NCBI GenBank assembly: GCA_022414725.1
Contig: CM039466.1
Span: forward strand, 16,379,461 to 16,443,460
Source of the DNA: Microglena sp. YARC
Taxonomy: Eukaryota; Chlorophyta; Chlorophyceae; Chlamydomonadales; Chlamydomonadaceae
DNA length: 64,000 nt
Direction of reading: 5' to 3'
Shown: piece by piece, positions 10,506 through 23,826 of the stretch
How positions within the stretch are numbered: position 1 is the stretch's first letter
Layout: the number at the start of each line of letters is the position of its first letter
The notes under the pieces: generated by a model
Databases searched by the model: none
Told to the model about the DNA's origin: nothing
Seen by the model: the letters and a program-made list of their open reading frames with translations, nothing else
Program-made: the position numbers and the translations under genes

Positions 10506-13085
10506 AGCACCACTCTGGGGAGAGCCATCTGCATCAGACCACTTGAGTTCTTGACGTCATACTACAGAATGGCTGATGCGGAGTTTGAGCTGGAGCCAAG
10601 GGGGCTGTTGAGGACGCCTGACGCAGAGGATCAGGAGGGCGGTGTGGAGGAGATAGCACCACAGGGGAGGGGGGAGCAGTCTGCACCAGACCGCTTGACG
10701 TGATAAAACAGAATGGCCGATGCGTAGGTTGAGCTGGAGCCAAGGGGGCTGTCCCTGTGGCAGCCTGCACCTGTTCAGGTTGTTAACTGGGTGTTCATGA
10801 AGTTGAACACCTGTTCAATAACTGCATGTTTGACAAGTAATGTACATATGAACTGAACCTGACACAATCGTTTAACCGACGGGGGGCCCAGAGTTCGGGC
10901 TATAGTGATAATTTAATTTTGCGGAGGGGGATGTTTAGCAATGTTTTTTTCTGCGCAACGCGTCGCAAAATGAGCGACTTGGACACTGGGTGCGACTCGC
11001 TGCCCCCCACCCAACCCTACCCCCAGAACCATGCAAAGTGCAGAGCTCAGGGGATTCGGGGGGGGGAGTGGCATTTCTAAGTAGTTAAGCCAGACCCATG
11101 TGTTGCCATGCAGCGACAGAATGGCAAGGCGTCGTCGGGAAAGAACAGTGCTGTTAAGTGCTCCAGGCTTGAGCATGGACTTGGTTACATAGCTCCAGCC
11201 AGCAGTTTGGCTGCTCGCTGTCCTCGGCAGTGAAAATAAAATTACAAAAAAAATGTAAACGCGAACAGATCAATGTTGTCCCCCATGTTTTCTTGTTTTT
11301 TCTCATGGAATGCAATCACGTAGGTGTAGAACTGTAGACAATGTAAAGACATGACCAGGTCTGTGAGCAGATTAGGCATGAGCGGTATTCTCACTGTGGT
11401 ACTACACCACACGCTTCAGTACAATCACAGCTTTCATTTTCAGCTACGAGCAGCAGCTTCTAGGCAGCTCCCCTGGCTTCCTACCCTGCGACCCATCCAA
11501 ACCTAAAGCAAGGTTGTGCATCTGGAAGCTGCCAGAATCAGCGTCCCAGTACTTTTGACATATTGGGGCTTGGCCCAGTGGCTGGCTCGGGGAGCTGCCT
11601 AGAAGCTGCTCCTCGTAGCCAAAAGGAACAGCTGTGAGTATCCGTACAAAGGGATCATAAGTTGGTACAGTAAACCATTTAGCTACATGCTTAGCCGCTT
11701 AGGTAGAAGAATTGATAACTAGTTGACTGGTGACAAACATACAGCGTTCATTTAGTCATTTACGACATTTAGTCGTGTAGTGATTCCCATGAGTGCTGAT
11801 CACATGGTACATTGGCCTGCAGGCTGATCAATATCTGCGGGCAAAGAAAACATGGTTACTATAAACACTACTAGTCTACTACACCACACTCCCCGGATGC
11901 ATGATGCAAGCACATAGTTTTATAGTGGAAGCATGGACTGCAGACACTAATCGGTATGCTTGTTTTACACAGTGAAGATAGCATGCGCGCTGTAGCACAA
12001 TAGATAAAGAAGATGGCAGACAGTACAAGAAGAACTGCATTGTAGTGCACGCAGCTATAGCTGGCGTTGGCACTGTGCAGCAGGCGGTACAGAGCCCAGT
12101 AGGGACTCGGACCTGTGTGCTCTTTGTCACTCTAGATACGACCTATTAGTCTTACTTAAAAACATAGCCACATTGCCTAGGGAAGTTTAAAGAAATAAAC
12201 TCATGCCCCGAACCTACTTGGACCACAACAATTTACACAATTTGGTTGCTCGCCGACTTTGGCATTAAAAACATAACCAGGAAAATGTAAACAAAAACAA
12301 TCAAAATAAATCAAAAAGTCAAGCATTCTGATCAAAATATACCCAGAACCTACGGGTATCCACCATCCTGCAGAAGCATGATCTATATTACTTGAGGTAA
12401 TAATACTAAAGGTAATATTACTAAAGCACTTGAGTGCTTGCCCCCAGGTGCTTCGCCATGATATGAATCATCATTGGAGGCCACTTTATCGCTATATTAT
12501 AATATCGCTGCCTTAAAAGACGTCACCGTCTTCACGTTTTAACGTTTTTGTACCTTCAGGTTTCATGGAACTGTCTTCTCATCTCATTACAACCCAAAAT
12601 CAACTAGGTCTCAAACCTATATTATTGCTGCCTTATCGGGAGTGTTATATCTTCATCTGCCCATCCTGGCAGTTCTGAAGCAATTTTGATTAATACCGTG
12701 AGTGATTAATGTTTCGAGCCGATTCAAGCATGGGTCAGTTTAGCCAGTTATCCCAATCCTACCCTATATGTGACTTACTGACAATCCTTGGACTGTAACA
12801 TGCACCCGCCCGGAGGATGGGTACCAGGCAGGGTGCTTCAGGAGGACCCCCAGCTCTGCTGCCTGACACGCAACCAATTGTATAGCCTGCGTCCTGCAAC
12901 GGATCCTTCCTTCTGGTCAACGGACCCTCCCCGTGTTGCGTTAGGCTAAATAAGCCCTGCGACGCAACGGACCCGTCGACGTTGCTACTGCGACGGAGGA
13001 CGCAGCGGCCTGAACAACTCTGATACCAGGGATGTTCTACACGCACGCAGATGTTGGAGGGTCCGTTGCATTAGCTCCAGTCAAG
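10506..13085. repeat. Segmental duplication, copy B
   Basis: Counterpart of 4333-7250. It starts inside FBT tail units and ends at GATGTTCTACACGCA. It lacks the dispersed repeats of 5484-6130 but has a private stretch around 11880-12240. The local identity is high enough to align by eye over 100-300 base blocks, with scattered indels. No gene seen. Confidence 0.8.
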
Positions 13086-13094
13086 TTTCTGCCA

Positions 13095-13180
13095 GGGTTT
13101 CGGCCATCTGTGTTCGGCCATCTGTGTTCGGCCATCTGTGTTCGGCCATCTGTGTTCGGCCATCTGTGTTCGGCCATGTG
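13095..13180 (+). repeat. 14-bp tandem repeat (TCGGCCATCTGTGT)
   Basis: Five to six near-perfect units lie immediately right of copy B of the segmental duplication. Confidence 0.9.
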
Positions 13181-13568
13181 CTGGAGTGTGGTATGCCCGT
13201 CAATTGAGGGGCGCACATGAGGGGCGTAGAAAGGACCGAGATCTGCTTAGCTGGATTTTCCGCCCTTCGTTTCGCCTGAAACGAATCGGATTTTCAAACC
13301 CGTTTCGTCCAACGCCCCCCCCTATCTGCTAATTAGCGGTCGCAAGTAGCCTGGCATCTCAAGCCCTTCGTCGAACAGTTCTTACGCCTGTGTTGATCTG
13401 GACCAGCAGTAGCTCGCAAATATTCTATAGCATATTATTCCCCACGCGCACGCAGTGCTATAGCGATCTGCAAGATTCACTCCTGGATTTGACACCCTAG
13501 GAAGGATCCACTCCCTATCCTTTGCCTCGATTTATCGCAGCGCTCCTTTTGCTCCCACCACATCCTCC

Positions 13569-13856
13569 ATGCAAATTCAGAAGGCTCTGAAGGGAGCGGT
13601 AGCTCCCAAGGCTGTACGCTCAATCCATGTATCCCAAATGGTCCGACCCAGTGCCGTTCCTCACGGTGCCCCTGAACCGATCCTGTCCGTTGAGAGGAGC
13701 TCCACCAAAGCTAGGCACATGCACGAGCTAGCTGCTACCCAGACCGAGGCCGCCGCCTCGCCCGTGGCCTCCGTCGTGTCCAACCCCATTGCCGTCGTGC
13801 TGGGCTTGGGTATTGCTGGCCTAGCCCTGAAGGCTGCAGTGGCTGGTTCAAAGAAG
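13569..13856 (+). CDS. First exon of an unidentified organelle-targeted one-helix protein
   Basis: ATG 13569 opens 96 codons ending exactly at a good donor (AAG|GTACGG, 13856/13857). The first ~25 residues are basic and lack acidic residues (MQIQKALKGAVAPKAVRSIH), like a mitochondrial or plastid presequence. After an Ala/Thr/Glu stretch, residues about 71-92 form one hydrophobic helix (IAVVLGLGIAGLALKAAVAG) followed by SKK. Codons are GC-rich as in GPAT and BUD13. The frame stays open into the intron to 14084 but turns low quality. I do not recognise the family and cannot place later exons. A TIM14-like inner-membrane protein is one thought, without evidence of a J domain. Confidence 0.5.
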
Positions 13857-14397
13857 GTACGGGGTAGTGATCTGGTGATCTCCACATTGTTGATGCATGC
13901 AGATCACATGCATGCAAACATTATATTTTGGTACAGACCTTGTTGCGGCCTATGTCCTGCGTATATTATTGCTGATAATCTTTTTTTGACCTGCAACAGT
14001 GCACCAATGATCATTTGTGTAATTGTCTCAATCTTTCAAGCTAGGTCCTGTATATTAGAGGTTGGGCAAGTCCTTTTAGCCTAGTAGGCTACCCCTGGAC
14101 TGTAACAATACATGCAGGCTAGATCCTGTGTGTCACCTACCACCATTGTATCCGCCTTCAACTGTGTGTCTTTGTGGGTCTTTCTACTGTCCTTTCATGC
14201 ATTCAAGTCATATCTATAATTTCTGTTGATGCGGAGTGGAAGTTGGAAGCGGAAAGACGAAACTGGGAATTTGAATTTTACGCACTCGGCAGTACAGTAT
14301 CGCAATTGTCCGTGTCCGCCCCCTGCCCCCCGCCCCCCTGTGACAAGAGCGAACGAAAAGCTCGCAAAGAATCCCTGTATTCTTACATATCTGTAGG

Positions 14398-14450
14398 TGT
14401 ATGTATGTATGTATGTATGTATGTATGTATTTATGTATGTATGTATGTAC
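14398..14450 (+). repeat. (TATG)n microsatellite
   Basis: About twelve TATG units; nothing else is seen between the 13569 exon and the TIR element at 15054. Confidence 0.9.
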
Positions 14451-15053
14451 AGCTACCTAGTGAGGCGGTACCCTGCAGTGGGTTGGACCATTGCTAGTCT
14501 AGTCTCACTCGAGCACCTCTTGGGTTGCATCTTTGCTTATAACTACGCATTTTTATTTGCATCCTGTCTGTTTCTGTTCCCTTTTCCTTTCGTCCTGTTG
14601 TTTGATAATCTAAATGTATGTACAGCTATGTATGTACAGCCCAGGGATAGGTCAAATAGGCTAAAGGGACTTGCCCAACCGTGACAAGAAGGGCTAACGA
14701 GAAAAAGTATTGATGAACTGAACCCCAAACAATCGTTTTACCAAGTGGGGCCCTGAGTTCGTGCCACAGTGATAATTTAATTGTACAATTATAATTAAAT
14801 CATCATCCCACATTGTATTGCTGCATCAACCCATTCTAACTCATCATGCTGATCAGTCATCACATCATATATTGTCGGGGACTGGTATATCATATGATGT
14901 TGAACAAAGGCGCGATATATACTACTTGATTTGATATTGCCGTGCCCTGCATATGGTTCTCGTCTTCACAGTAGTAATGAAGATGAGTTATCTTACATGA
15001 GGTATCTTATATTAAAGTGAGGGTCTGGTTATATGCCAGTGTGCAATTAAACG

Positions 15054-16034
15054 CAGCTGCCATGGCTAGGGAACCGCAGCTAATATTAGTGTTTGAAAAA
15101 CTAATATGAACTTATTAACTAACATTGAAACTAATATTAGACTTCGAATTTCCAGAAAATATTATCCAAATACCCGCAAAGACCATTGAGCAAGTCCTAT
15201 GGAAAAGTGGCGAAGTGTGTTGGCAACGGAATGAAAGGTGGCAACGATGGAGCTGACCAAAGCGAGTTAGTTACGCGACCGTTGGCTGACGTGTCGGGCT
15301 TCAAGTTTTTCGGACAGACGGACAAATGGGCAACCCTGGGGGCTCCCGCCCCCTTGAAGAGCGGGCTCCGCCAAAAAGTGGCAGATAGGACATTTAATTA
15401 TCACGCCTTCAATGAATCCAGATTGTGATGGGAGCCCCTCTGGCTTATTGAAATGTGAAGGAAGGTGTAATTTGGCCCAACCCAACTTCAAATCCAATTT
15501 CAACAAAATTGATATGTTGGAAAGTTTTTTCTTAAAGTCGAAGAAGAGATCAAGACCTTTCACACAAGCTATCTAAATGTAAATTTTAACAAAAAGAAAA
15601 GGTTGATATTTGGTCCAAGCAACCCTATCTTAGGCCCAAGCCACCTAAGGTCATTTTCTCAAAAAGTGCTCGTTGAAACAGAACTAGTTGAAATGTTATT
15701 TTGTATTGCATGTATTATTTTGTATTGCAGGTATTATTTTGTATTGCAGGTATTATTTTGTATTACAGGTTTTATTTGTATTGCAGGCATTATTTTGTAT
15801 TGCAGGTATTATTTTGTATTGCAGGTATTATTTTGCATTGCATATTGTGAAAGAAGAGATCAATAGCTTTCAGATGAGCTTTCTAAACCCAAATTTCAAC
15901 GGAGCAAATGCCTTGAAAAGTGTAGGCATTACAAATCCCACTAATATTAGTCAGCCCGGCCGACTAATATTAACTAACTTTAACTAATATGATTCATTCA
16001 CTAATATTCACATAGGCGTTCCCTAACCATAGCT
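15054..16034. mobile_element. Non-autonomous TIR element (TAGGGAACSGC family)
   Basis: The left end CTAGGGAACCGCAGCTAATA and the reverse complement of the right end (GTTAGGGAACGCC ... AATATTAGTG) form imperfect inverted repeats, both followed inward by AATATTAGTG. No transposase is encoded. It carries a ~200-bp block (15186-15385) also found at 34165-34365 and a 19-bp tandem array. The same ends occur in the MITE cluster at 33304-34058. Confidence 0.6.
15693..15845 (+). repeat. 19-bp tandem repeat (TATTTTGTATTGCAGGTAT)
   Basis: Eight units. Each includes a pyrimidine-rich acceptor directly followed by a donor-like sequence (TTGCAG|GTATTA). It sits inside the TIR element. Confidence 0.9.
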
Positions 16035-16149
16035 GGAGCTATAGAATGCAAGCCATGAATAGGTAAACCTGAAAGATTATTTTCTGAAGGAAGCAGAAAA
16101 AAAATCGACCTCCATCGTCAATGTGTCACATCACGACGGTAACAGGGTA

Positions 16150-16270
16150 ATACAAAGCGCGCGCGGCAGCGCGAAAAGTGGGGAGCTTTTTTCCGCGCTG
16201 TTTTTTCAACCCCCTGTGGGCGCAGCGCGCAGTTTTTGCCCTTTTTGCACTACAAAGCGCTGACCAATTT
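16150..16270 (+). repeat. GC-rich hairpin repeat, copy 1
   Basis: GCGCGCGGCAGCGCGA, then CAACCCCCTGTGGGCGCAGC, then GCACTACAAAGCGCTGACCA. The same order recurs at 38765-38895. The GCGC arms could pair. Confidence 0.7.
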
Positions 16271-16419
16271 GACAAAATGTGGTTTGGCATGCCATCCGTT
16301 TGTAAGATCATGACATCATCAGGATGATGATGTTGTGATCTTACACAAGGATGGCTTGCCGTCTTAAGATGATCTTACGATGATCTTTGTAAGATCAGGC
16401 CTTCCTTACTATTTATATA

Positions 16420-16505
16420 CAATGTCATAATATGCAATTTGTATGATATCATATGATATCAAACTCGCCTTTGGTCAACATCATATGATATGCCGGTCCC
16501 TAGTT
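16420..16505 (+). repeat. ATATCATATGAT palindromic dispersed repeat, copy 1
   Basis: GATATCATATGATATC palindromes flank AACTCGCCTTTGGTCAACAT. Related copies are at 19195-19315 and 34795-34970. The latter two also share GGCAGTCTGACTAGGCTAA and TACCATTTAKATACAA. Confidence 0.75.
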
Positions 16506-16639
16506 AAAGTATCATGTTCAAAAGCATTAGCCTCCTCCCCTCAAACCCTCCGCCACTTGCCTTTTTTTATTTTGCAAAAGGGATTTTCACCCGAAAGGGT
16601 GGCTTTCCGTGCACTAGCCCTAGAATTTGTCAATCCATG

Positions 16640-16865
16640 TGATCAGCAGTGATTGTTTTTCAAATCTGCAAGTGGATTTTTTCTAGCTCTATGGTTTTAG
16701 GCCTCCTCCAGGGACAGTGTTTTAGTGCTTTCTACAGCTTCTAGCAGCTTTTTGGTCAATTTGGGACTATCAAAACGTTTTCTTTCCTGTCTATAGCGAG
16801 AAATTCGCTAGGACTGGGTCAAAACTAGCGATCGCTATGTGTAGCGGGAAAACAAATCCCTGGTG
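16640..16865 (-). repeat. Dispersed ~220-bp repeat (CAAATCCCTGG ends, TAGCGATCGCTA core)
   Basis: On the minus strand it reads CCAGGGATTTG, AGCGATCGCTAGTTTTGACC, then GGACAGTG/GGAGGAGGCC and a T-rich end. Relatives: 17150-17290 (+, partial), 22195-22385 (+), 23985-24150 (+) and 24640-24890 (-). It is probably a MITE family with GGGATTT-like ends, three copies being inside GPAT introns. Confidence 0.7.
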
Positions 16866-17149
16866 ATCGACGGAGTCCCTCATACATAACGCGGGAGCAA
16901 GGCACCTGAAGAATGGCGGCGGATGCCGACCCACGACCAATCACAACAAAGTGCAGCTCGGCTACCTGGGAAAATCTCCTTCAACAGAAGGGGACCTGGC
17001 CGGGCCGGACTTGCACACCTATAGTGGGCGTTGGTCTTTCGAAAGAGGGGTGAAGTGTGACAGATAACGATCCTCACGTTCCTCTATCGATCACCACGTT
17101 TCCCCATTGGTTACATGCACCACTGGCCCCACACTGTCAATTTTCTTTT

Positions 17150-17290
17150 CTTTTCTTAATGGTCCTTAAAAGCCACAAAAGTCTGTAAAAGCTATACTAA
17201 GCACTAAAATGCTGTCCCTGGAGGAGGCCTAGAACCATAAAGCTAGAAAAAACCCACTTTCAGGTTTGAAAAAAAACTGACCCACGACCT
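17150..17290 (+). repeat. Partial copy of the TAGCGATCGCTA-family repeat
   Basis: Contains GCTGTCCCTGGAGGAGGCCT and ACCATAAAGCTAGAAAAAAC in the order seen at 23985-24150. From here to the GPAT start (17290-18566) I see only simple sequence and a poly-C run at about 18344-18379. Confidence 0.7.
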
Positions 17291-18342
17291 TTCACACCTG
17301 CACTGTTGGCCCTACACTGTCCAGTGTCTCTCCCCTGCCATGCCATTCACCAATTGCGTAGTCTTGTTATACGCACTTCTCCCTGTATCAAGTGCTCAGA
17401 TTTTGAAGTACATAACTGCAGCTTAGACATTTGCTTTGTGCATTGTATCGCTTCAAGTCAAGCATGGACCAGTTGAGCATCCCTACGGCAGCCTGCCTGC
17501 ACCATGTTCAGTTTGTTAAACAGGTGTTCAGGTTGTTATGTACATCACTGGGTTATGTACATCTGTTGTGTACGTCACAGGTTACATGTAGTTGCTGAAC
17601 AGGTGTCCAACACCATGAACACCTGTTTAACAGCCCGAATAGGTGCATGAGAACACTTGACAAAGCATGTGGTTCATTCCCAATCCTTGGTGCTGCTGTT
17701 GCTGTTTGTGCTGGGTATGTGGTTCATTCCCAATCCTAGGTGCCGCTTGTTGTGCAGGGGTACCTCCCTCCAGGGGTGAAAATGCTCTTATCACAAATAA
17801 TAGGTGTTATGCATTTCATGGGCATTGAAGCATGGGCCAAAATCCCATGGGCCATGCGTTTCGTCAAAACCATGCCCACCTAACGGAAGATCCCGGGCTC
17901 TCTAGGAACCGGTCACATGCGTTTTACTGCTCGATCTGGCGATCTCCTCTCTCTCACCTCCCCGCCCCCGCCTTCCATACCACGCTGTCACCTCCCTACC
18001 CGTTCCTACCCCATTCACCCACAAACGCTCGGCGCGCGCGCCTGTCTATCTACTCCTCGTCGACGCCATGCTGTTACTTCCCTGCTCCCTTCACCCCTCG
18101 CTCGCACACGCCTGCGCATGTGGGCCTGTCAACTGGTCTGTCAAGAATACCTAGTGCCAACATATAGTCGGTTCGGATTCGGTTGAGTGTGGACTCAGGC
18201 CATGGTCAGAGTTGGTTGCAGATCTGTTGCTTGAAAGCTGGCTTGCACCCTCTCCGATCTCGCGATTGCTATCGCCCTCCACCAACGCCACCAACCACCA
18301 ACCAACACTCTCCATCCAACCTTAAGATAAAATCCTACGTCG

Positions 18343-18379
<37 letters not shown>

Positions 18380-18566
18380 ACACACACACACAATTCTCCC
18401 ACGCGGCTAAGCAAACCTCTCCCGTGTCTCACTCACGGAGAATCTGCAGTGCAGAGATCGTCGACTGCGCAGAGCTAAAAAAAAGCCTGGACCCAGTCTG
18501 GCCGCTGAACTCCACAACAGAACCTCCAACCTTGCTTTCTACGTCCCGCATCTGCGAACCAGAACG

Positions 18567-19648
18567 ATGTTATCTGCGCTGAATCAACGCGCTGTGCGAC
18601 CCACAGCACGCATTACTAGGAATGCCCCCAGGAAGACCATCGTAAGTCCCCCCCCGCTGCGTGTAGCAATCGCTATCAACGCGACGTCTCTGTCGCTAAT
18701 GCACCAGCCTAATTGGAACACCACTAGTTCGTACTCGAAGCGCGCTTACGCTACAGGGCATTAAGGCAGCTAGTACCGACAGGCTGAGGCGGATATTTGA
18801 AAAACGCATAGTTGAAAGACATGTTCTTCCCCCTGGAAAATCGCCGTTTTGGCTGAAAAATAATTACCTGGAAAATGTGATCTTTATCAAAACAACCAGA
18901 ATTGAAGCTATTGTGATCAAAATATTCTTGATCCAATCTCTTGACTAACAAAAACTTCGACACCACGACCACAAATTGAAAATTTAAACGCCTTGCCCCA
19001 AGTGAAGTGAGTTTGAGGGAACCTTCTCGTTCGCTTGCACTGGGGAATGTTTACTGGGGAGGTTGCTTATGCAGACTGCTACTGTGCCTGAGCTCTGACC
19101 ACCGCGCGACAGCCCGGAGGGATGACTACTCTCATGAATGTTATGATGTGGTCGAGTCAACTGGATCACTCATCATTACGGAAGGGCAATCTGATGGCAT
19201 GTGAAATCATGTCATCATATGATGTCATTTGATGCCGGCAGTCTGACTAGGCTAATGTTACCATTTAGATACAATATCATATGATGAAGTTTGTATGATA
19301 TCATACTCACCTTTCAACCTACCAGTGTTTTTTATTTCAGATTTCTGCTGTCCAGGTTGAGTAGCTACTTGGGCTACTAAAACCTGATTTCAGGATAGTT
19401 GCGTAGCCATCGTATGGCTGAGCACGAAGCGCGGAGCCTGGGGGGGTCGGGGGGCAGCGTGTTCCGGTATCGGGGGGTGCAGAATTCGACGGAATGGCGA
19501 CGCGTCGTCAAAAAAAGAAACACTGGTCCATGCTCATCATCAAATCCAGATTGGACGGTTCCAGCGTTGCTTGTCTGGCTATCCCAGCATACCCAATCTT
19601 CCCTGTAGGACTACATCTGGGCCCACTCACATCCCCCCCCCGCAACCA

Positions 19649-19705
<57 letters not shown>

Positions 19706-21006
19706 AACACACAAAGACCCCCCCCATCCCCCCTCACCTCCCCCTCCTCCTCCTCCTCCCCCACAGGCCAAGTGCCCCCTAGCAGTCGGCAACCCGGCCG
19801 TGAATGAGAACGTAGCCCCGGCTGAGACCGTGGCTGTGGCTGAGATTGTGGCCATGGCTGAGAACATGGCCGAGGCTGAGAACATGGCTGAGGCCGACAT
19901 TGTGGCTGTGGCCGAGATCGTGGCCATGGCTGAGAACATGGCCGAGGCTGAGAACCTGGCTTCAGCTGAGAACATGGTCGTGGCTGAGATCGTGGCCATG
20001 GCTGATCACATGGCAGAGGCTGAGAACCTGGCTTCGGCTGAAAAAATGGTCGTGGCGGAGAAGGTGGCAATGGCCGACTCCCCCCTCCTGAATAACATCC
20101 AGTTCCTGAACAGCGATTTCTACGACGTGAGCAATGAGAAGGAGTTCTTCGTTGTCATACAAAAGCAGGTTAGTCAGAGTATCTTTTCTTTTCCTACAAC
20201 GTGACTAATGAGAAGGAGTTATATCTGGTCATACAAAAGCAGCCCAATTAGCAATAGTCCCGCCTCACATCGGTCACTTCCTGTACATTTACCACAGGTG
20301 GATGCCAGCCTGTCTTCTAAGCAGCTGCTGCCAGCAAGCTGTTTGTTCCTCCAGCTGCGTTCCTTGCTTACTCAATTCCTGTCAGTGTTAGCTGTTCTAT
20401 GGTTCTACCTGTCTATCTCGATCTCTTACCCGTAACCTAAGGGTCCTGGTACTGACGGCGCCCCTAAAGACCTACCGTCCTTTGTAAGCTTTGTCTTAGA
20501 TCATCTGTCTCCGTTGCTGTCTTCTTCCACATCCTAAACTCCGTCAATGCCCAATTAGCAACAGTTGCGCCTCACATCGGCCTTCCATGTACATTTACCA
20601 CAGGTGAACGCCGGCCTGTTCCCTAAGCTGCTGCTGCCAGCAGCCTGTTGGTTTCCCCTGCTGCGTTCCTTGATTACTCAATGCCCAATGAGCTATAGTC
20701 CCGCCTCACATCGGCCTTCCATGTACATTTACCTCAGGTGGACGCCGGTCTATTCCCTAAGCAGCTGCTGCCAGTGCTGCAAGACTTTTACAACAACTAC
20801 AAGAAGGCCATCTTGGGTAGCGACCAGGCAGGAGCCAACGAGAAGCTGGTGGCTCAGGTATGTTGGGGAGGTGGGTGTATGTAAGAGAATGGGGGGTAGG
20901 GGGTGGGTGGGGTAAGTTAGAGGGTGATGGTGATGGGTGGGGGAGGGGGTGGGTGGTGGGGGGTGGAGGGTAAGTTAGAGGGTGGGGAGTGTTGGTGTGT
21001 ATGTGT

Positions 21007-21037
<31 letters not shown>

Positions 21038-23780
21038 CTTGTATATAACAACTACTGGGTATTGACCAGACAGAAGCCAACAAGAAGCTAGTGAGTCAGG
21101 TATCGCAAAATTAAATTATCACTGTAGAACAAACTGGGGGCTCCCGTCGATGCAACAATTGCTTGGTGTTCAGTTAATCAATGTCTTTTCCGTTTTAGCC
21201 CCTCATAATTTGGCTGGCCCCCTTAAGCCCGCCTGGCCTACCCCTGGACTGTAACAACATGCATATGTGCAGGTTTGTTGGGGATCAGGGACGGGTGACA
21301 GGTCTGTTGGGCTGCATTTCCTTATACACACTGACATAACTCACACACACACACGCACACACAAAAGCACAGATACACACACATACAGACTCACAATTCC
21401 AACCACCAACCATGAACTACGAGCACTACGCTCTCCTCTCCTTCTGCATTTCCTTGTACACACTGACATAACACACGCATACACACACACATATACACAC
21501 ACATATACATACACACACAATCAGACGCACGATTCCAACCACCAACCATGAACTACCAACACTACGTTCTCCTCTCCATTTGCATTTCCTTGTACACACT
21601 GACATTACACACGCACACACAAGCGCATATACACATACACACACATACAGATGCACAATTCCAACCACCAACCATGAACTACCAACACTCTGCTCGCCTC
21701 TCCCCCCCTGCCCCTCTCACAGATCCAGGCCACTATCGCTGACCTGGTGATGGGCCAGCTGAAGGCTCCCTACGTGTTCCCCTCCAAGCACGAGCGCATT
21801 CTGGAGCCCTATGACTACTTTGCCTTTGGACAGCGATACACTGCCGGACTCATCAACTTCAACAAATCCCTCTTGGGACACCCCGAAAGGTGATTTCGAC
21901 TTGGTATATATTGATCTGATCTAATCTGAAGTATTGACCAGAGATTTCGACTTGGTATATATCGATCTGATCTGATCTGATCTGAAGTATTGACTTGAAC
22001 CACTCTGCTTCTGGGGTCGCCTAGACACTCAATTTTCATTTAATTTTTCAGCTTGGTATGTATTGATCTGATCTGATCTGATCAGAAGTATTGACTTCAA
22101 CCACTCTGCTTCTGGCGTCGCCTAGACACCCGATTTGTAGTTAATTTAATTTGTCGACTTGGTATATGTTGATGTGATGAAGTATTGACCACAGATTTTT
22201 TACCGCTACATATAGCTTTTACTACTTTTGACCCCGCTTTGGCCCAAATTGCCTCTATGAAGAACCCAAATAGGTGGCCCTTCAAAGCTATAAAAGCTTT
22301 AAGGACGCTGTCTCTGGAGGAGGCCTAAACCCAATAGCTTCATGGGATGAAAATAACACTTTCTGAATTGAAAACAATCCCCGGTATTTTTGTGTTGGTG
22401 CTCCCAAACCGGGGTGAAAACCCCCCGTAGTACAGCGCACTGGCATAATGTGGCCAACGGTGCTTGCTTTTCAATGTGGTGGTCCTACGGTGACTATAGC
22501 TAGCTCCAGCTTACGCTATGGCGTCCTTAACTTCACGTCCTGTGAGTAACTGTATTACACGGATGTAACAATTTCAATTTCAATCCCCGGTATTGACTTC
22601 AACCTCTCTGCTTCTGGGGTCGCCTAGGCACTTGATTTTAATTTCATTCAATGGGTTGACTTTTTATCTTATCTTAATTTTAAGATACATATCTTATATT
22701 ACCTTCATTTGTATCTTATCTAAATTTTGATTTTCTTCTAGTACAGAAATACAATTATTTATTTGAGGTGGATTGAGATCCCTTATCAAAACTTCAAGAA
22801 CTCCGCCTGAAGATGGATTTTAATGGGTGATTTGAAAGCACTACACCCACTAACCCGCTGTTGCTCCCTCCAAACCTCCAACACCCCAAAACTCCAACCC
22901 AACCCAACCCCAACCCCCAAAACCCTCCAACCCCCCAACACTCCAACCTAACCCAACTCTCCACCCCCCCAAACTTTCCAACTCAACCCAACCCTTCCAT
23001 CTCTCCAACTCTTCCAACTTCTCCAACCCCTTTCAACCCCTCAAACCTCTCCAACCCCTCAAACCTCTCCAACCCCTCCAAACCCTCAAATCCCCCTCCA
23101 ACCTCTCCAACCCCTCAAACTTCTCCAACCCCTCAAACCCCTCACCCCCCCCACACACACACCCCAACCCTCAAACCCAACCCAACCCTCAAAACCCCTC
23201 AAACCCCTGCAACCCCTCACCCCCACCACCCCCAACCCTCAAACCGCAACCCCTCAAACCCCTCCAGCCCATCCCACCCTCCAAACCAACCCAACCCCTC
23301 CAACCCTACACCTCAACCCCAACCCTCAAAAACCACACCCCAACCCTCTAACCCCTCCAACCCTACACCAGGTGGGATGTTGTTGATGCCCTTCTGAAGA
23401 AGGGAGAGAACGTCATTCTGTTGGCTAACCATCAGACCGAGGCTGACCCTGGAGCATTCGCACACATGCTGATGGCCACCCACCCTGAAATGGCACAGAA
23501 TGGTGAGTGGATACTGTGTGTCTGTTAAGAAGGCGGGAGGCTGGGGAGGATGGATGTTGTACATGGGTGTGGGGGGTCTTAGGGTGTAGTTGTCGGCTAA
23601 CCATCAGACTAAAGCTGAGGCTGACCCTGGAGCATCCATTTATTTTATATGATTTTTTTCTGTTATCATTTAAATCAGCCCCTTAAACCACAAGCAATAA
23701 TCCCTACTCTCCGCAGGGATTTATTCCCCCGCTATATCCAGGGATCTTTTTTTCAAATGAAACAGAGGAAATCTTATTCC

Positions 23781-23826
<46 letters not shown>

